Assembly (NCBI GenBank): GCA_900074725.1
Contig: LT598460.1
Location: forward strand, 315,502-379,501
DNA from: Lachancea dasiensis
Taxonomy: Eukaryota > Ascomycota > Saccharomycetes > Saccharomycetales > Saccharomycetaceae
Reading direction: 5' to 3'
Length of the DNA stretch: 64,000 bases
The translations under genes were made by a program, and so were the position numbers. A model generated the notes under the pieces. The model made no database searches and had not been told where the DNA came from. It saw only the letters and a program-made list of their open reading frames with translations. Positions 56,393 to 64,000 of this stretch are shown one piece after another; position 1 is the first letter of the stretch; each line of letters opens with the position of its first letter.

Positions 56393-56995
56393 GCCAGTCA
56401 CAAGTCGGGGTTTTAAAATATATGCGAACCTGTCTCGTAAGCTAGAGAGAAGTTAAGGTTGTGGTACTCGGCTGAGCCAGGGAGTCCAGATGTGCAGTGA
56501 CCGTACAAGGCGCGTTTCTGTGTCAGTGCCTACGGCTTCTCAGATAGAGACAATTGTACACCGAGCCCTCCCTGTTCGCTAAGGATGCTATTTCGTAACG
56601 TTCATGGTCGGTCCATATCAAAATTGTTCCAATAGAAACTAATTACCCAGAGTACATGTCAACTACTCACGTGATCCTTCGGGGTTAGATAATCGGGCAC
56701 CGAAACACTGTAATTCAAGTGTTTGACCAAGTTACGTATTTAGCTTCTATTGCTATTCTGATGTCTTTGACTAGAGTCTAATTACTTATCCTTTAACTAA
56801 AAAGATGCCGAACGACTGTTGAAGGTGCACGGGAGACATTACATTGTAAATGTCAGAAAGAAAACCTGCAAGTACTTCGAGTACCTTCCCGAGAAGAGTT
56901 CCAGCTACCTCTTGAAACCATCCCACCAGCAGAATGGTTTCTTTCAGGTGGCTTGGTAAAAAAAAAAATTCCAACTACTTTGGATAATATTGACA
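56393..56995. other. Intergenic: PDC2 promoter and 5-hydroxyisourate hydrolase 3' region
   Basis: 603 bp. A plus-strand coding-like fragment at 56801-56959 is described separately. Otherwise nothing recognisable is present. Confidence 0.4.
56801..56959 (+). other. Unassigned coding-like fragment
   Basis: A 52-codon frame without a methionine, bounded by TAA on both sides. It reads KDAERLLKVHGRHYIVNVRK, then KTCKYFEYLPEKSSSYLLK and ends NGFFQVAW. The YxVNxxxKTC pattern faintly recalls SWIM-type segments of Mutator-like transposases, but no family can be claimed. It may be a relic or chance. Confidence 0.2.
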
Positions 56996-57445
56996 CTAGC
57001 TGCCCCTGTAAGTTGTGAACCCATAGTTACTCAAAAGCAGTGGAATATGGTAGTGTCTGCTGTCTGTCACTTCGAATGCGATTTCAACAAACGGGAAAAA
57101 TGTAGTTTTGCCCTCGCGCGCAAAATACTTTCCAGTTTGGAACCGAATTTTGTAAAAGCCTGGGACCAATATATGCCATTGCAGCCGCGAGTCTTTTTCA
57201 ACAATCCCAATCTTTTCCAGCAGACTGCGTTTCGATACATCGGGAGTAAAAACCCACTCACCTATTCTGCCATCGGAGTTTGTTCTCGCTAAAGCAAAAG
57301 GTTCAGAGTCTGAGGTATTGTAAGTATGATCGTCACCACATGAAGCCTCTTCAACATGTAGCTTGAATATTGAGCATACAACGCCCTCTGCTGGGTTTCC
57401 TGTTGTGGTGTCAAGGATGTGACAGGTTACAGGGGGTCTGGTCAT
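56996..57445 (-). CDS. 5-hydroxyisourate hydrolase (transthyretin-like)
   Basis: Enzyme of purine breakdown that hydrolyses 5-hydroxyisourate, the product of urate oxidase, to OHCU on the way to allantoin. It has 149 aa from an ATG at 57445. The family signatures are TCHILDTTTGNPAEGV at the N-terminus, with the active-site histidine, RTNSDGRIGEWVF in the middle, and the diagnostic C-terminal tetrapeptide YRGS preceded by HIPLLLSNYGFTT. No SKL-type signal is present, so it is probably cytosolic. It sits between PDC2 and STN1, which are adjacent in S. cerevisiae (YDR081C-YDR082W), a species without urate oxidase. A GATAAG site lies 60 bp upstream. Confidence 0.93.
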   Translation of the reverse strand: MTRPPVTCHILDTTTGNPAEGVVCSIFKLHVEEASCGDDHTYNTSDSEPFALARTNSDGRIGEWVFTPDVSKRSLLEKIGIVEKDSRLQWHILVPGFYKIRFQTGKYFAREGKTTFFPFVEIAFEVTDSRHYHIPLLLSNYGFTTYRGS

Positions 57446-57504
57446 GACTCTGATTACTTAAAGGAAATTGGACACTTTACCTTCCACAGGCAACCTCAGA
57501 ATAT

Positions 57505-57510
57505 GATAAG
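57505..57510 (+). promoter_or_regulatory. GATAAG site upstream of 5-hydroxyisourate hydrolase
   Basis: Single GATAAG 60 bp upstream of the start codon, in the 267-bp divergent promoter shared with STN1. It is consistent with nitrogen catabolite control of purine use, but one 6-mer is weak evidence. Confidence 0.35.
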
Positions 57511-57712
57511 AAAGAAGACTGTGCCCTCACCGAGGTAGAGCTTTATTTATATCTCTATCAACTTTTCTGTTGAATGATGAGCTTTCGTGGTAGCCTGGAT
57601 ATATATATCAAATATATATAAGATATAATTGATATGAACTTCTAACTTTTGATGCTCGGGTTAACCCGATCTATCGTCGTAAGGCAAAAAGGTGATGAAT
57701 TAGCCCACATCA

Positions 57713-59317
57713 ATGGCCCAGTGTGATTATCTGGTCTACCAAAACAACGATGTGAAGTTTTATATACCAATTGTATTCAAGGAATCGCCAACTTTTGACA
57801 AAGTTGTTCCATGTTGCGTAGCCGATGTTGTACGCGGCTATAAAAAATGGGAGCAAACCATCAAGCGATACTACCCTGCTGAGAGCGAATTTTGGATGCT
57901 AGGAAACTATCCCATGAATAAAATCATGATATGCGGACGTGCAGTTTCTTGGAAATGGAAGTTTATAAGCGGACTTGATCATGCTATGTTCAAAATAGAC
58001 GACTGTTCGCGAGAGTCTCCAGAAAATTCTACTTTGTTGGGATGCAAATGTTCGAAAAGTTTAATATTACAATCAGGGCTACCTTTGTCAGATCTGAGTG
58101 GATGGGGGTTTATACTGTATGGAGTCGTGAATCGCTTTTTAGAATTGGAAGTTCAGAAGATTGAGATCATGAGCAATATGGTTCAAGAAGTGGATTTTTG
58201 GCGATCGACAGTTGAATGGAGAGAAAAGTTGAGTGATCCGTGGGTGGTTGATGCCGACACTATGAGATCTTCGTTTTCACAAGACGATTTACTGAACCGG
58301 CAAATAAGTTACAATTTCGTACAACACTTGGAACTTCAAGCCTACCAGAGAGAGTTACAGATCAGTGAAGGCCAAAACATTCCGTTGGCGAGCCCAAAAG
58401 AAATTTCACTTGTGCCTTCTGAACAACGATTTTTAGAGGTGGACTGCTGCGAATCGCCAAGTCACACAAAACAAGAGCTCTTGGTGGAGGACAATAAAGA
58501 AGACGATAACAAGATGTACGAAAGGTCCTTGATTGCAAGTGGATCAAGCAATGCTTTGCGAGCCTCAGATCCAGACCATGGTACTCGTAGCCACGTCCAA
58601 GCTACAAACGAGTCGAACTACATTCAGGGTAGCGTAAAGGCTGGCCTTTTTGACGTCCAAAATTTCCTCGCGCAAGGAAGGTCCAATTTCGACCTCCCAC
58701 CACAAACCGCACACACCAACAATGGAGACAAACGACCAGTAATACTACATTCAGAGCTGCGGCATAATGGCAATGGACGATTCCCTTCGTACACGCCAAA
58801 CGTGTACCTAAAATCACTGGTGGAATACATATTACAACAACCAGCAATAGAAGTATCAACTTTAAGCGCTTTTTGTGAACCTCATTTGACGATGATTCTG
58901 CGATCACTAGTTTCACAGCGGGAATGCCCAATCGAGGAACTAACCAGCACCATTTTCAGACAGGCTTTAGAAACGCTGGCCGACTGGGGCCTTATTAGGT
59001 TTTTTGCGCAAGGACGCATTTTGAACCTGGCCACAATCAAGAAACTGGCTACATCTGTCTCTCAGCGCCTGTCAGCACTGGTGACGCTACGTCTAAATAC
59101 GGGAAAGTTCGAGTTCACTAAACTGTGTTATAGTGTCCACGTTGAATACCAGAGTCCAATGAACGCTATATTTATGGCCATTCTCAAGAGGGAATTAAGG
59201 AAGATGGTCCAGCGTCCCAACCAAACTCTGCTCACGTCGTGGTGGATTGAGGTTATCACCGTAAACTCGGTGGTTGTGCATTTTGAATATGCAAGAGAGC
59301 CAATAATCCTCCGATGA
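57713..59317 (+). CDS. STN1: Telomere-capping CST subunit Stn1
   Basis: Subunit of the Cdc13-Stn1-Ten1 complex that caps telomeres and recruits primase for C-strand fill-in. It has 534 aa (S. cerevisiae Stn1, YDR082W, 494). The N-terminal OB fold spans about 1-190 (DVVRGYKKWEQTIKRYYP, FWMLGNYPMNKIMICGRAVS, DLSGWGFILYGVVNRFLELE). A less conserved linker is rich in Ser, Glu and Asn (about 210-360). The C-terminal part carries two winged-helix-like domains (SLVEYILQQPAIEVSTLSAF; ELTSTIFRQALETLADWGLI). Position after PDC2 agrees with S. cerevisiae. Confidence 0.93.
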   Translation: MAQCDYLVYQNNDVKFYIPIVFKESPTFDKVVPCCVADVVRGYKKWEQTIKRYYPAESEFWMLGNYPMNKIMICGRAVSWKWKFISGLDHAMFKIDDCSRESPENSTLLGCKCSKSLILQSGLPLSDLSGWGFILYGVVNRFLELEVQKIEIMSNMVQEVDFWRSTVEWREKLSDPWVVDADTMRSSFSQDDLLNRQISYNFVQHLELQAYQRELQISEGQNIPLASPKEISLVPSEQRFLEVDCCESPSHTKQELLVEDNKEDDNKMYERSLIASGSSNALRASDPDHGTRSHVQATNESNYIQGSVKAGLFDVQNFLAQGRSNFDLPPQTAHTNNGDKRPVILHSELRHNGNGRFPSYTPNVYLKSLVEYILQQPAIEVSTLSAFCEPHLTMILRSLVSQRECPIEELTSTIFRQALETLADWGLIRFFAQGRILNLATIKKLATSVSQRLSALVTLRLNTGKFEFTKLCYSVHVEYQSPMNAIFMAILKRELRKMVQRPNQTLLTSWWIEVITVNSVVVHFEYAREPIILR

Positions 59318-60387
59318 CACTTTCAATATGTTGCGGCATACACCTTATAGGCACTGGGCAGGGCAGAAAAAAACATATACCTGGTGGATTTTCGTTCATC
59401 CAGCATAAGTGAACGAATTGCTACCGAGTTTTGGGCCAGCCAGCAACTCATGACTACCACGTTGGATCCATGCGACGTCTTTTGAATTTTTCATTTTTTT
59501 TTTTGCATGTGAACTGTAGTGACTAAGCTACGAAATTTGTAGATGTCCGTCCTGGCATCGATATATCCGTTCTTAGTTGAAAGTGTGGTGCTTTCAGCGA
59601 ACGATCGTGCACTGCATCCGGCGCGGTGGGCTACACAGGAAGCCAAAAAGACGTCAAAAAACAATGATTTCATGATCCCCTTCTGGAACGTTAATCGACG
59701 AAGTCGGCAAGCTAAACTCCATACTTCCGTGGTCTCCATGCCGTATTTCTCAAATTCCATACTGTGGACGCACCTTGGTGCGTCCACTCACTAACGTGTC
59801 ACGGAGTTAGCGGCGATATTTAATGGATCGTTGGCATGCGGATGTTCACTACTCCCCTGCAACCACTGTTGACTGAGGGATTTTTCGGATGCACCCTTCG
59901 TTGATTTGGCCTCGGCGATGATTTCTTCCTCCCTTGGCAGCAAGAATCGTTTAGCTGTCTTATGTGAGCTACGAAATGAATAATGCAATGCGCGAAATTG
60001 GGGCCTAGAGGGAGACGGATGTTTGGTTCCACGAAGGGCCGAAGCCCTGTGAGTTGGATGTGTAAGCTATTAGTACTGAAACTGACCTCTTTCTGCTCTC
60101 GGTTAGGGAAGCTAATGGCCCAGTTGAAGAAAATGCGTCGTTTTTCCTCTCATATTACAAATAGCTAACGATTTCGGTATGTAAAGGGACTGGGATACAT
60201 ATAAGTAGGTACAAGTGGTCAGTTTCCATTGAAATAGAGGTGACAGGCTGATTGGCTTGTATAATCGGAGTATTAGTTGGTTCCAGGTTGTATTGTGCAG
60301 GGCATTCACTTTCAAAAGGGACTGAGGGTCGCTTTTGACAGTTTCCCTCTTTCTAAGACTAGTTCGCAATACCTCAAAGGTCACAAT
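59318..60387. other. Intergenic: STN1 3' region to YLR297W-like promoter
   Basis: 1.07 kb, at a break between the YDR and YLR/YOR gene orders. An ATG frame at 59543-59794 (83 codons) has no similarity I recognise. A 24-bp perfect inverted repeat lies near its end at 59764. A poly-T tract lies near 59491. Confidence 0.45.
59764..59787. repeat. Perfect 11-bp inverted repeat with 2-bp spacer
   Basis: GTGGACGCACC, TT, then GGTGCGTCCAC. The arms are perfectly complementary and GC-rich (8 of 11), which would form a stable hairpin in RNA or a dyad binding site in DNA. Its function is unknown. Confidence 0.9.
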
Positions 60388-60717
60388 ATGATGCCTAGCG
60401 ATCTAGGCACAATGTGCGAACTATACCACGCTCCTGCAAACGGTGGTGTGTTTGGTCCACTCCTGGACACAATAACAGGACGAACAGATGTGGAAGACAT
60501 GACGGGATTTGTGGTTGTGTGGTTTGTGGTGAGTGTTGTGGGTGTGTTGTTGGTAGCGTTGGTGATGTTCGTGATAATTCTGATGATGAGATCCAGAACC
60601 GATACTGGCGACGAGGAAAAGGGCCACAGAGGAGCGCGCAAACAAGTACGATTTCTGAACGTTGAAATCGAGAGCTTACAAGACGATGACGGTGGGCTCC
60701 TGGATGAGAAATTTTGA
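60388..60717 (+). CDS. Single-pass membrane protein, YLR297W/YOR186W-like
   Basis: Small protein of 109 aa; the first ATG is at 60388, directly followed by another. A polar N-terminal ~35 residues (with LYHAPANGGVFGPLLDTITG) precedes a single hydrophobic segment, FVVVWFVVSVVGVLLVALVM. A charged cytosol-like tail with RSRTDTGDEEKGHRGARKQ and an acidic end follows. Sequence similarity to S. cerevisiae YLR297W (129 aa, vacuolar, unknown function) is limited to this layout and the VVGVLL stretch. Position supports it strongly: YHC1 (YLR298C) is next, as in S. cerevisiae, and TUF1 (YOR187W) neighbours its WGD paralogue YOR186W. Function is unknown. Confidence 0.75.
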   Translation: MMPSDLGTMCELYHAPANGGVFGPLLDTITGRTDVEDMTGFVVVWFVVSVVGVLLVALVMFVIILMMRSRTDTGDEEKGHRGARKQVRFLNVEIESLQDDDGGLLDEKF

Positions 60718-60836
60718 GCCCAACCGTCCGTGGGGCCTCCCAGTTTAATGAAGGTTATGATTCTAGTACCGCAATTTGATTAATATGTAATGAGTAATAC
60801 AAGGTTTTCTATTTGGGATTGTAGCGAAACACTGCG

Positions 60837-61505
60837 TCAATGCCGCTCCAGTCTGTGTGTGGCATCCCGGAGTGTGGTGGCGGTTGCTCGGTCGCTGGCC
60901 AGCAGCAAAGGAGGACAGGTGGGCCATTGGGATAAAGATGGCGGAGGCGGAAGTAGCGCCAGACTTCTAGCAGAGGTATAGTCGGGCCTGAACTTCTGGT
61001 TGCGCACGGAAAGAGCTGCTGTTGCACTGCCACCGCCGAATCCGCGCGAACCCGGTACGTCTGTATGATTCGGTTTTCTGTTAGCACGTTGGGGAGCACG
61101 ATCCAGTCGCACGGATTGGCCGGTATCAAGTCTGCACTCCGGTTTGAAGACTTTCGCATACCCTGGTGATTTTCCATACAGTTTGTCCAAAACTTGTATT
61201 TTAGCAGATAGTTCTTGCGCTCTGATAGCATTGTTGCGACGGGCCATCTTTTTCTGGCGATTAGTAGCGCAGTGTAGCGGGATTTTGCGGTGAGAAATTC
61301 TATTCACGTCCTTACCATTCTGGACATGTCTGGTGTCCGTCTTACGAGTACGGGGAAAGAACTGCTGGGCGACTTGACGGGCTTTGTTGCAATAGTAGTC
61401 GCCGGCCAGACGTACATGGTTTTTACCCAGCAAATGGCTCTTTTTGACGCTGGGAGTATCGTGAGTTAGGTAGGAGTGGCAGTAGTCGCAGAAAAACCGT
61501 GGCAT
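60837..61505 (-). CDS. YHC1: U1 snRNP protein C
   Basis: U1C subunit of the U1 snRNP, which stabilises pairing of U1 snRNA with the 5' splice site. The ATG at 61505 gives 222 aa (S. cerevisiae Yhc1, YLR298C, 231); six more codons lead only to a GTG. The C2H2 zinc finger is at the N-terminus: MPRFFCDYCHSYLTHDTPSV followed by KKSHLLGKNH. Central LYGKSPGYAKVF and LPQRAN-like APQRANRK also match Yhc1. The C-terminal half is basic and Ser/Pro-rich, with a PPPPSLSQW segment. It converges with the YLR297W-like gene, 119 bp apart. Confidence 0.94.
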   Translation of the reverse strand: MPRFFCDYCHSYLTHDTPSVKKSHLLGKNHVRLAGDYYCNKARQVAQQFFPRTRKTDTRHVQNGKDVNRISHRKIPLHCATNRQKKMARRNNAIRAQELSAKIQVLDKLYGKSPGYAKVFKPECRLDTGQSVRLDRAPQRANRKPNHTDVPGSRGFGGGSATAALSVRNQKFRPDYTSARSLALLPPPPSLSQWPTCPPLLLASDRATATTLRDATHRLERH

Positions 61506-62563
61506 GGGTTGGAAATGGGTCACAGACGGGTTTTGGCACAGCTTTCGTGACCGCTGAGTTTGAGTATTCGACTGTTCTCATACATATTTTCATCGAAGTA
61601 CTCTTGGTCGGCTGACATCCACCTACGAGTACTCAATTTGAGTAACTACTTATTAACACTGGCGCTTAGTCAATTACACCAACCTTATTAGAGCCCAACG
61701 ATGCCTGAAGAAGGGCCGTTTGAAGGCTTTGCTACGAGCTGATGGAATGCTAAGTATTTTTAGGGAAAACACACTTCTAAGCGGCCGCGATCAAGGCTAT
61801 TTGATGAAGCGGCATACGACAAAAGACTTCAATGCTTTTGGAGCCTATTTCCACCGAGTGAAAAGGACCTTCCAGCCTGTGTGTGCGGGTGATGTGTTTC
61901 ATCACCTCGATTCAAGCTTTCCCAAAAGAAAGTCCATGTTTGCCTCACCTTCAGTCGCATTCTTGACGTTAATGATGTATGTTTGATTGTTTGGCAAAAG
62001 TAATGCGATTCTAGCAACAATTGAAGCCCCACAGACCTTTATGTCAGACCTATCCGAATTATGGCACCCTGAAGACAACCCGACAAGCAAGTGCTTCGGC
62101 CCAAAAAATTTCCATTAATCTCACCTGGTGCCGCATTAATCTAAGGATACTAATACTAGGTCTCGCTGTCAAGATATTTATTCAAGTCACTTTTCTGGGC
62201 ACGATTTGTACCTTGGATTTGAGATTAGGTCCACAGCTCGTACTGGAAGCTCTCCCAAGTCACTTCTCTCAAGCACGCTGCAAGGTTTATTACTAGGGCT
62301 AGCCTCGCTTTCAGAAATTGCTTAAAACGATCATCAGAAGTCATTCTGATCTGCGAAGACAGATCGGCGAGGACAGATAACTACTGTTCTTTAGCTGATA
62401 ACGCTGTCATTCGAAGTGTCAAGAACTGGATGTACTTACCAACGAATTGAGTTTAAAATTTTTTTCCGAGCAGGGAATATATAAGACTACCGCGATCCAT
62501 CTACCAGTCTTAAAGTTTGGTGTTCATACCGAAGGACATCACGATCTTTATAGCACTTCCGCA
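61506..62563. other. Intergenic: divergent YHC1/TUF1 region
   Basis: 1.06 kb. A TATATAAG at 62478-62485, 79 bp before the TUF1 ATG, is a likely TATA element. A plus frame at 61720-61986 starts at TTG and resembles nothing. S. cerevisiae neighbours ECM38, MSB1 and IES4 are not found here. Confidence 0.45.
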
Positions 62564-63844
62564 ATGTTTGCTGTGCCCCGTGTTTTCAGCCGTTTTGCCA
62601 GGCCGGTAACCAGAGGGTTTACCAGTTCTGCCATACGCTCGTACGCTGCTGCTTTCGATCGTTCTAAACCACATTTGAACATTGGTACCATTGGCCATGT
62701 CGATCACGGTAAGACTACTCTAACCGCTGCCATCACCAAGACCCTAGCCGTGAAGGGTGGTGCTGACTTTTTGGACTACGCTGCCATCGACAAAGCCCCT
62801 GAGGAAAGAGCCCGTGGTATTACTATCTCCACTGCCCATGTTGAATACGAAACGTCCAAAAGACACTACTCCCATGTTGACTGTCCTGGTCACGCCGATT
62901 ATATCAAAAATATGATCACCGGTGCCGCCCAAATGGACGGTGCCATCATTGTCGTTGCTGCCACTGATGGTCAAATGCCTCAGACTAGAGAGCATTTGCT
63001 ATTGGCCAGACAAGTTGGTGTCCAAGACATCGTTGTTTTTGTCAACAAAGTGGACACCGTTGAGGACGAGGAAATGTTGGAGTTGGTTGAAATGGAAATG
63101 AGAGAGCTGTTGACCCAGTACGGTTTTGATGGTGACAACACTCCCGTGGTTATGGGCTCTGCATTGTGTGCTTTGGACGGCAAGAGACCGGAGATCGGAG
63201 AAGATGCTATCATGAAGTTATTGGATGCGGTTGACGAACACATCCCAACCCCTCAAAGAGACTTGGAAAAGCCATATTTGATGCCCGTGGAGGACATTTT
63301 CTCCATTTCAGGTAGAGGTACTGTTGTCACTGGTAGAGTTGAAAGAGGTAATTTCAAGAAGGGTGAGGAGGTCGAAATCGTCGGCCACTCTGCCCAGCCT
63401 TTGAAGACCACTGTGACTGGTATTGAAATGTTTAGAAAGGAATTGGACAAGGCCATGGCCGGTGACAACGCCGGTATCTTGTTACGTGGTGTTAGAAGAG
63501 ACCAGTTGAAGAGAGGTATGGTCTTGGCCAAACCTGGCACCGTTAAGGCCCACACCAAGTTTTTGGCGTCTTTGTACATCTTGTCCAAGGAAGAAGGTGG
63601 CAGACACTCCGGTTTCGGTGAAAACTACAGACCTCAGATGTATGTTCGTACTGCTGACGTCACTGTCGTCCTCAAATTTCCAGAGGCCGTGGAAGACCAC
63701 TCTATGCAAGTCATGCCCGGCGACAACGTGGAAATGGAGTGCGAATTGGTCCACCCAACTCCTCTAGAAGCCGGCCAGCGTTTCAACATCAGAGAAGGTG
63801 GTAAGACAGTTGGTACTGGTTTGGTTACCCGTATCATCGAGTAA
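62564..63844 (+). CDS. TUF1: Mitochondrial translation elongation factor Tu
   Basis: GTPase that delivers aminoacyl-tRNA to the mitochondrial ribosome. The ATG at 62564 gives 426 aa (S. cerevisiae Tuf1, YOR187W, 437); 39 upstream codons lead only to a TTG. Residues 1-27 are rich in Arg, Ser and Ala without acidic residues, a typical presequence, and the mature protein starts near [21 protein letters not shown]1 is GHVDHGKT, G3 DCPGHADY, G4 NKVD. Domain II has [16 protein letters not shown], and the protein ends [10 protein letters not shown]. It is a highly conserved, well-expressed gene with strong codon bias. Confidence 0.98.
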   Translation: MFAVPRVFSRFARPVTRGFTSSAIRSYAAAFDRSKPHLNIGTIGHVDHGKTTLTAAITKTLAVKGGADFLDYAAIDKAPEERARGITISTAHVEYETSKRHYSHVDCPGHADYIKNMITGAAQMDGAIIVVAATDGQMPQTREHLLLARQVGVQDIVVFVNKVDTVEDEEMLELVEMEMRELLTQYGFDGDNTPVVMGSALCALDGKRPEIGEDAIMKLLDAVDEHIPTPQRDLEKPYLMPVEDIFSISGRGTVVTGRVERGNFKKGEEVEIVGHSAQPLKTTVTGIEMFRKELDKAMAGDNAGILLRGVRRDQLKRGMVLAKPGTVKAHTKFLASLYILSKEEGGRHSGFGENYRPQMYVRTADVTVVLKFPEAVEDHSMQVMPGDNVEMECELVHPTPLEAGQRFNIREGGKTVGTGLVTRIIE

Positions 63845-64000
63845 TCTTTGATTGCGGTGCTGATGGATGCCCATAGATGATCCCCATGACATATTCTGCA
63901 GATACGTTACATGTATATAGTGAAAATAACAATCGATGACGATTTACATAATGACTCCCCAGCTTCTGTAAACGCTGTTCGCTAAAAGCTGTCCATGTCT

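Overview
This window is nuclear DNA from a budding yeast of the family Saccharomycetaceae. Nearly every long reading frame is recognisable as an orthologue of a Saccharomyces cerevisiae gene. Genes are dense and mostly intron-less, and the tRNA-Glu gene matches the S. cerevisiae sequence as I remember it. Gene order is the best clue to lineage. Genes that sit on two separate, duplicated chromosome regions in S. cerevisiae are interleaved here as single copies. Examples are YBR222C-YBR210W with YGL062W-YGL054C, and YLR297W-YLR301W with YOR186W-YOR191W. That fits a species that split before the whole-genome duplication (Lachancea, Torulaspora, Zygosaccharomyces, Kluyveromyces and relatives). I cannot fix the genus. 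All names rest on remembered protein sequences and motifs; no alignment was run.

Layout. About 0-36.6 kb is the YBR/YGL block: PCS60 (5' end outside the window), PDB1, YBR220C-like acetyl-CoA transporter, SCS3, SOH1/MED31, PYC, DUO1, ATG12, YBP1/2, HPC2 (with intron), PKP2, RAD6 (with intron), GEP7, SDS23/24, a dead ZRT1-type zinc transporter gene, OLE1, MET8, NGR1, AME1 and ERV14/15. A tRNA-Glu(TTC) gene follows at 37.0 kb. HRI1, ULS1 and EXG1/SPR1 occupy 37.5-44.3 kb. Next comes a divergent pair, a RidA-family gene (MMF1/HMF1) and a DUF1989 gene, followed by COG3 (with a very short intron), TFB5, VPS41, PDC2, a 5-hydroxyisourate hydrolase gene absent from this position in S. cerevisiae, and STN1. 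The window ends with a YLR297W/YOR186W-like gene, YHC1 and TUF1.

Functional themes. Four genes act at or control the pyruvate node: PDB1, PYC, PKP2 and PDC2. A second theme is nitrogen salvage. The DUF1989 gene and its RidA neighbour share a 552-bp promoter with three GATAAG sites, and the 5-hydroxyisourate hydrolase promoter carries another. This DUF1989/RidA/GATA arrangement is the best candidate in the window for under-described biology.

Non-coding content. Three introns are supported by splice signals and by restored homology. Several short tandem repeats lie between genes (27.4, 33.0, 33.9, 34.4, 44.4 and 45.2 kb), a 24-bp perfect hairpin sequence lies at 59.76 kb, and two short coding-like fragments remain unassigned. 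I saw no LTR element, intact transposon, centromere or rRNA gene.
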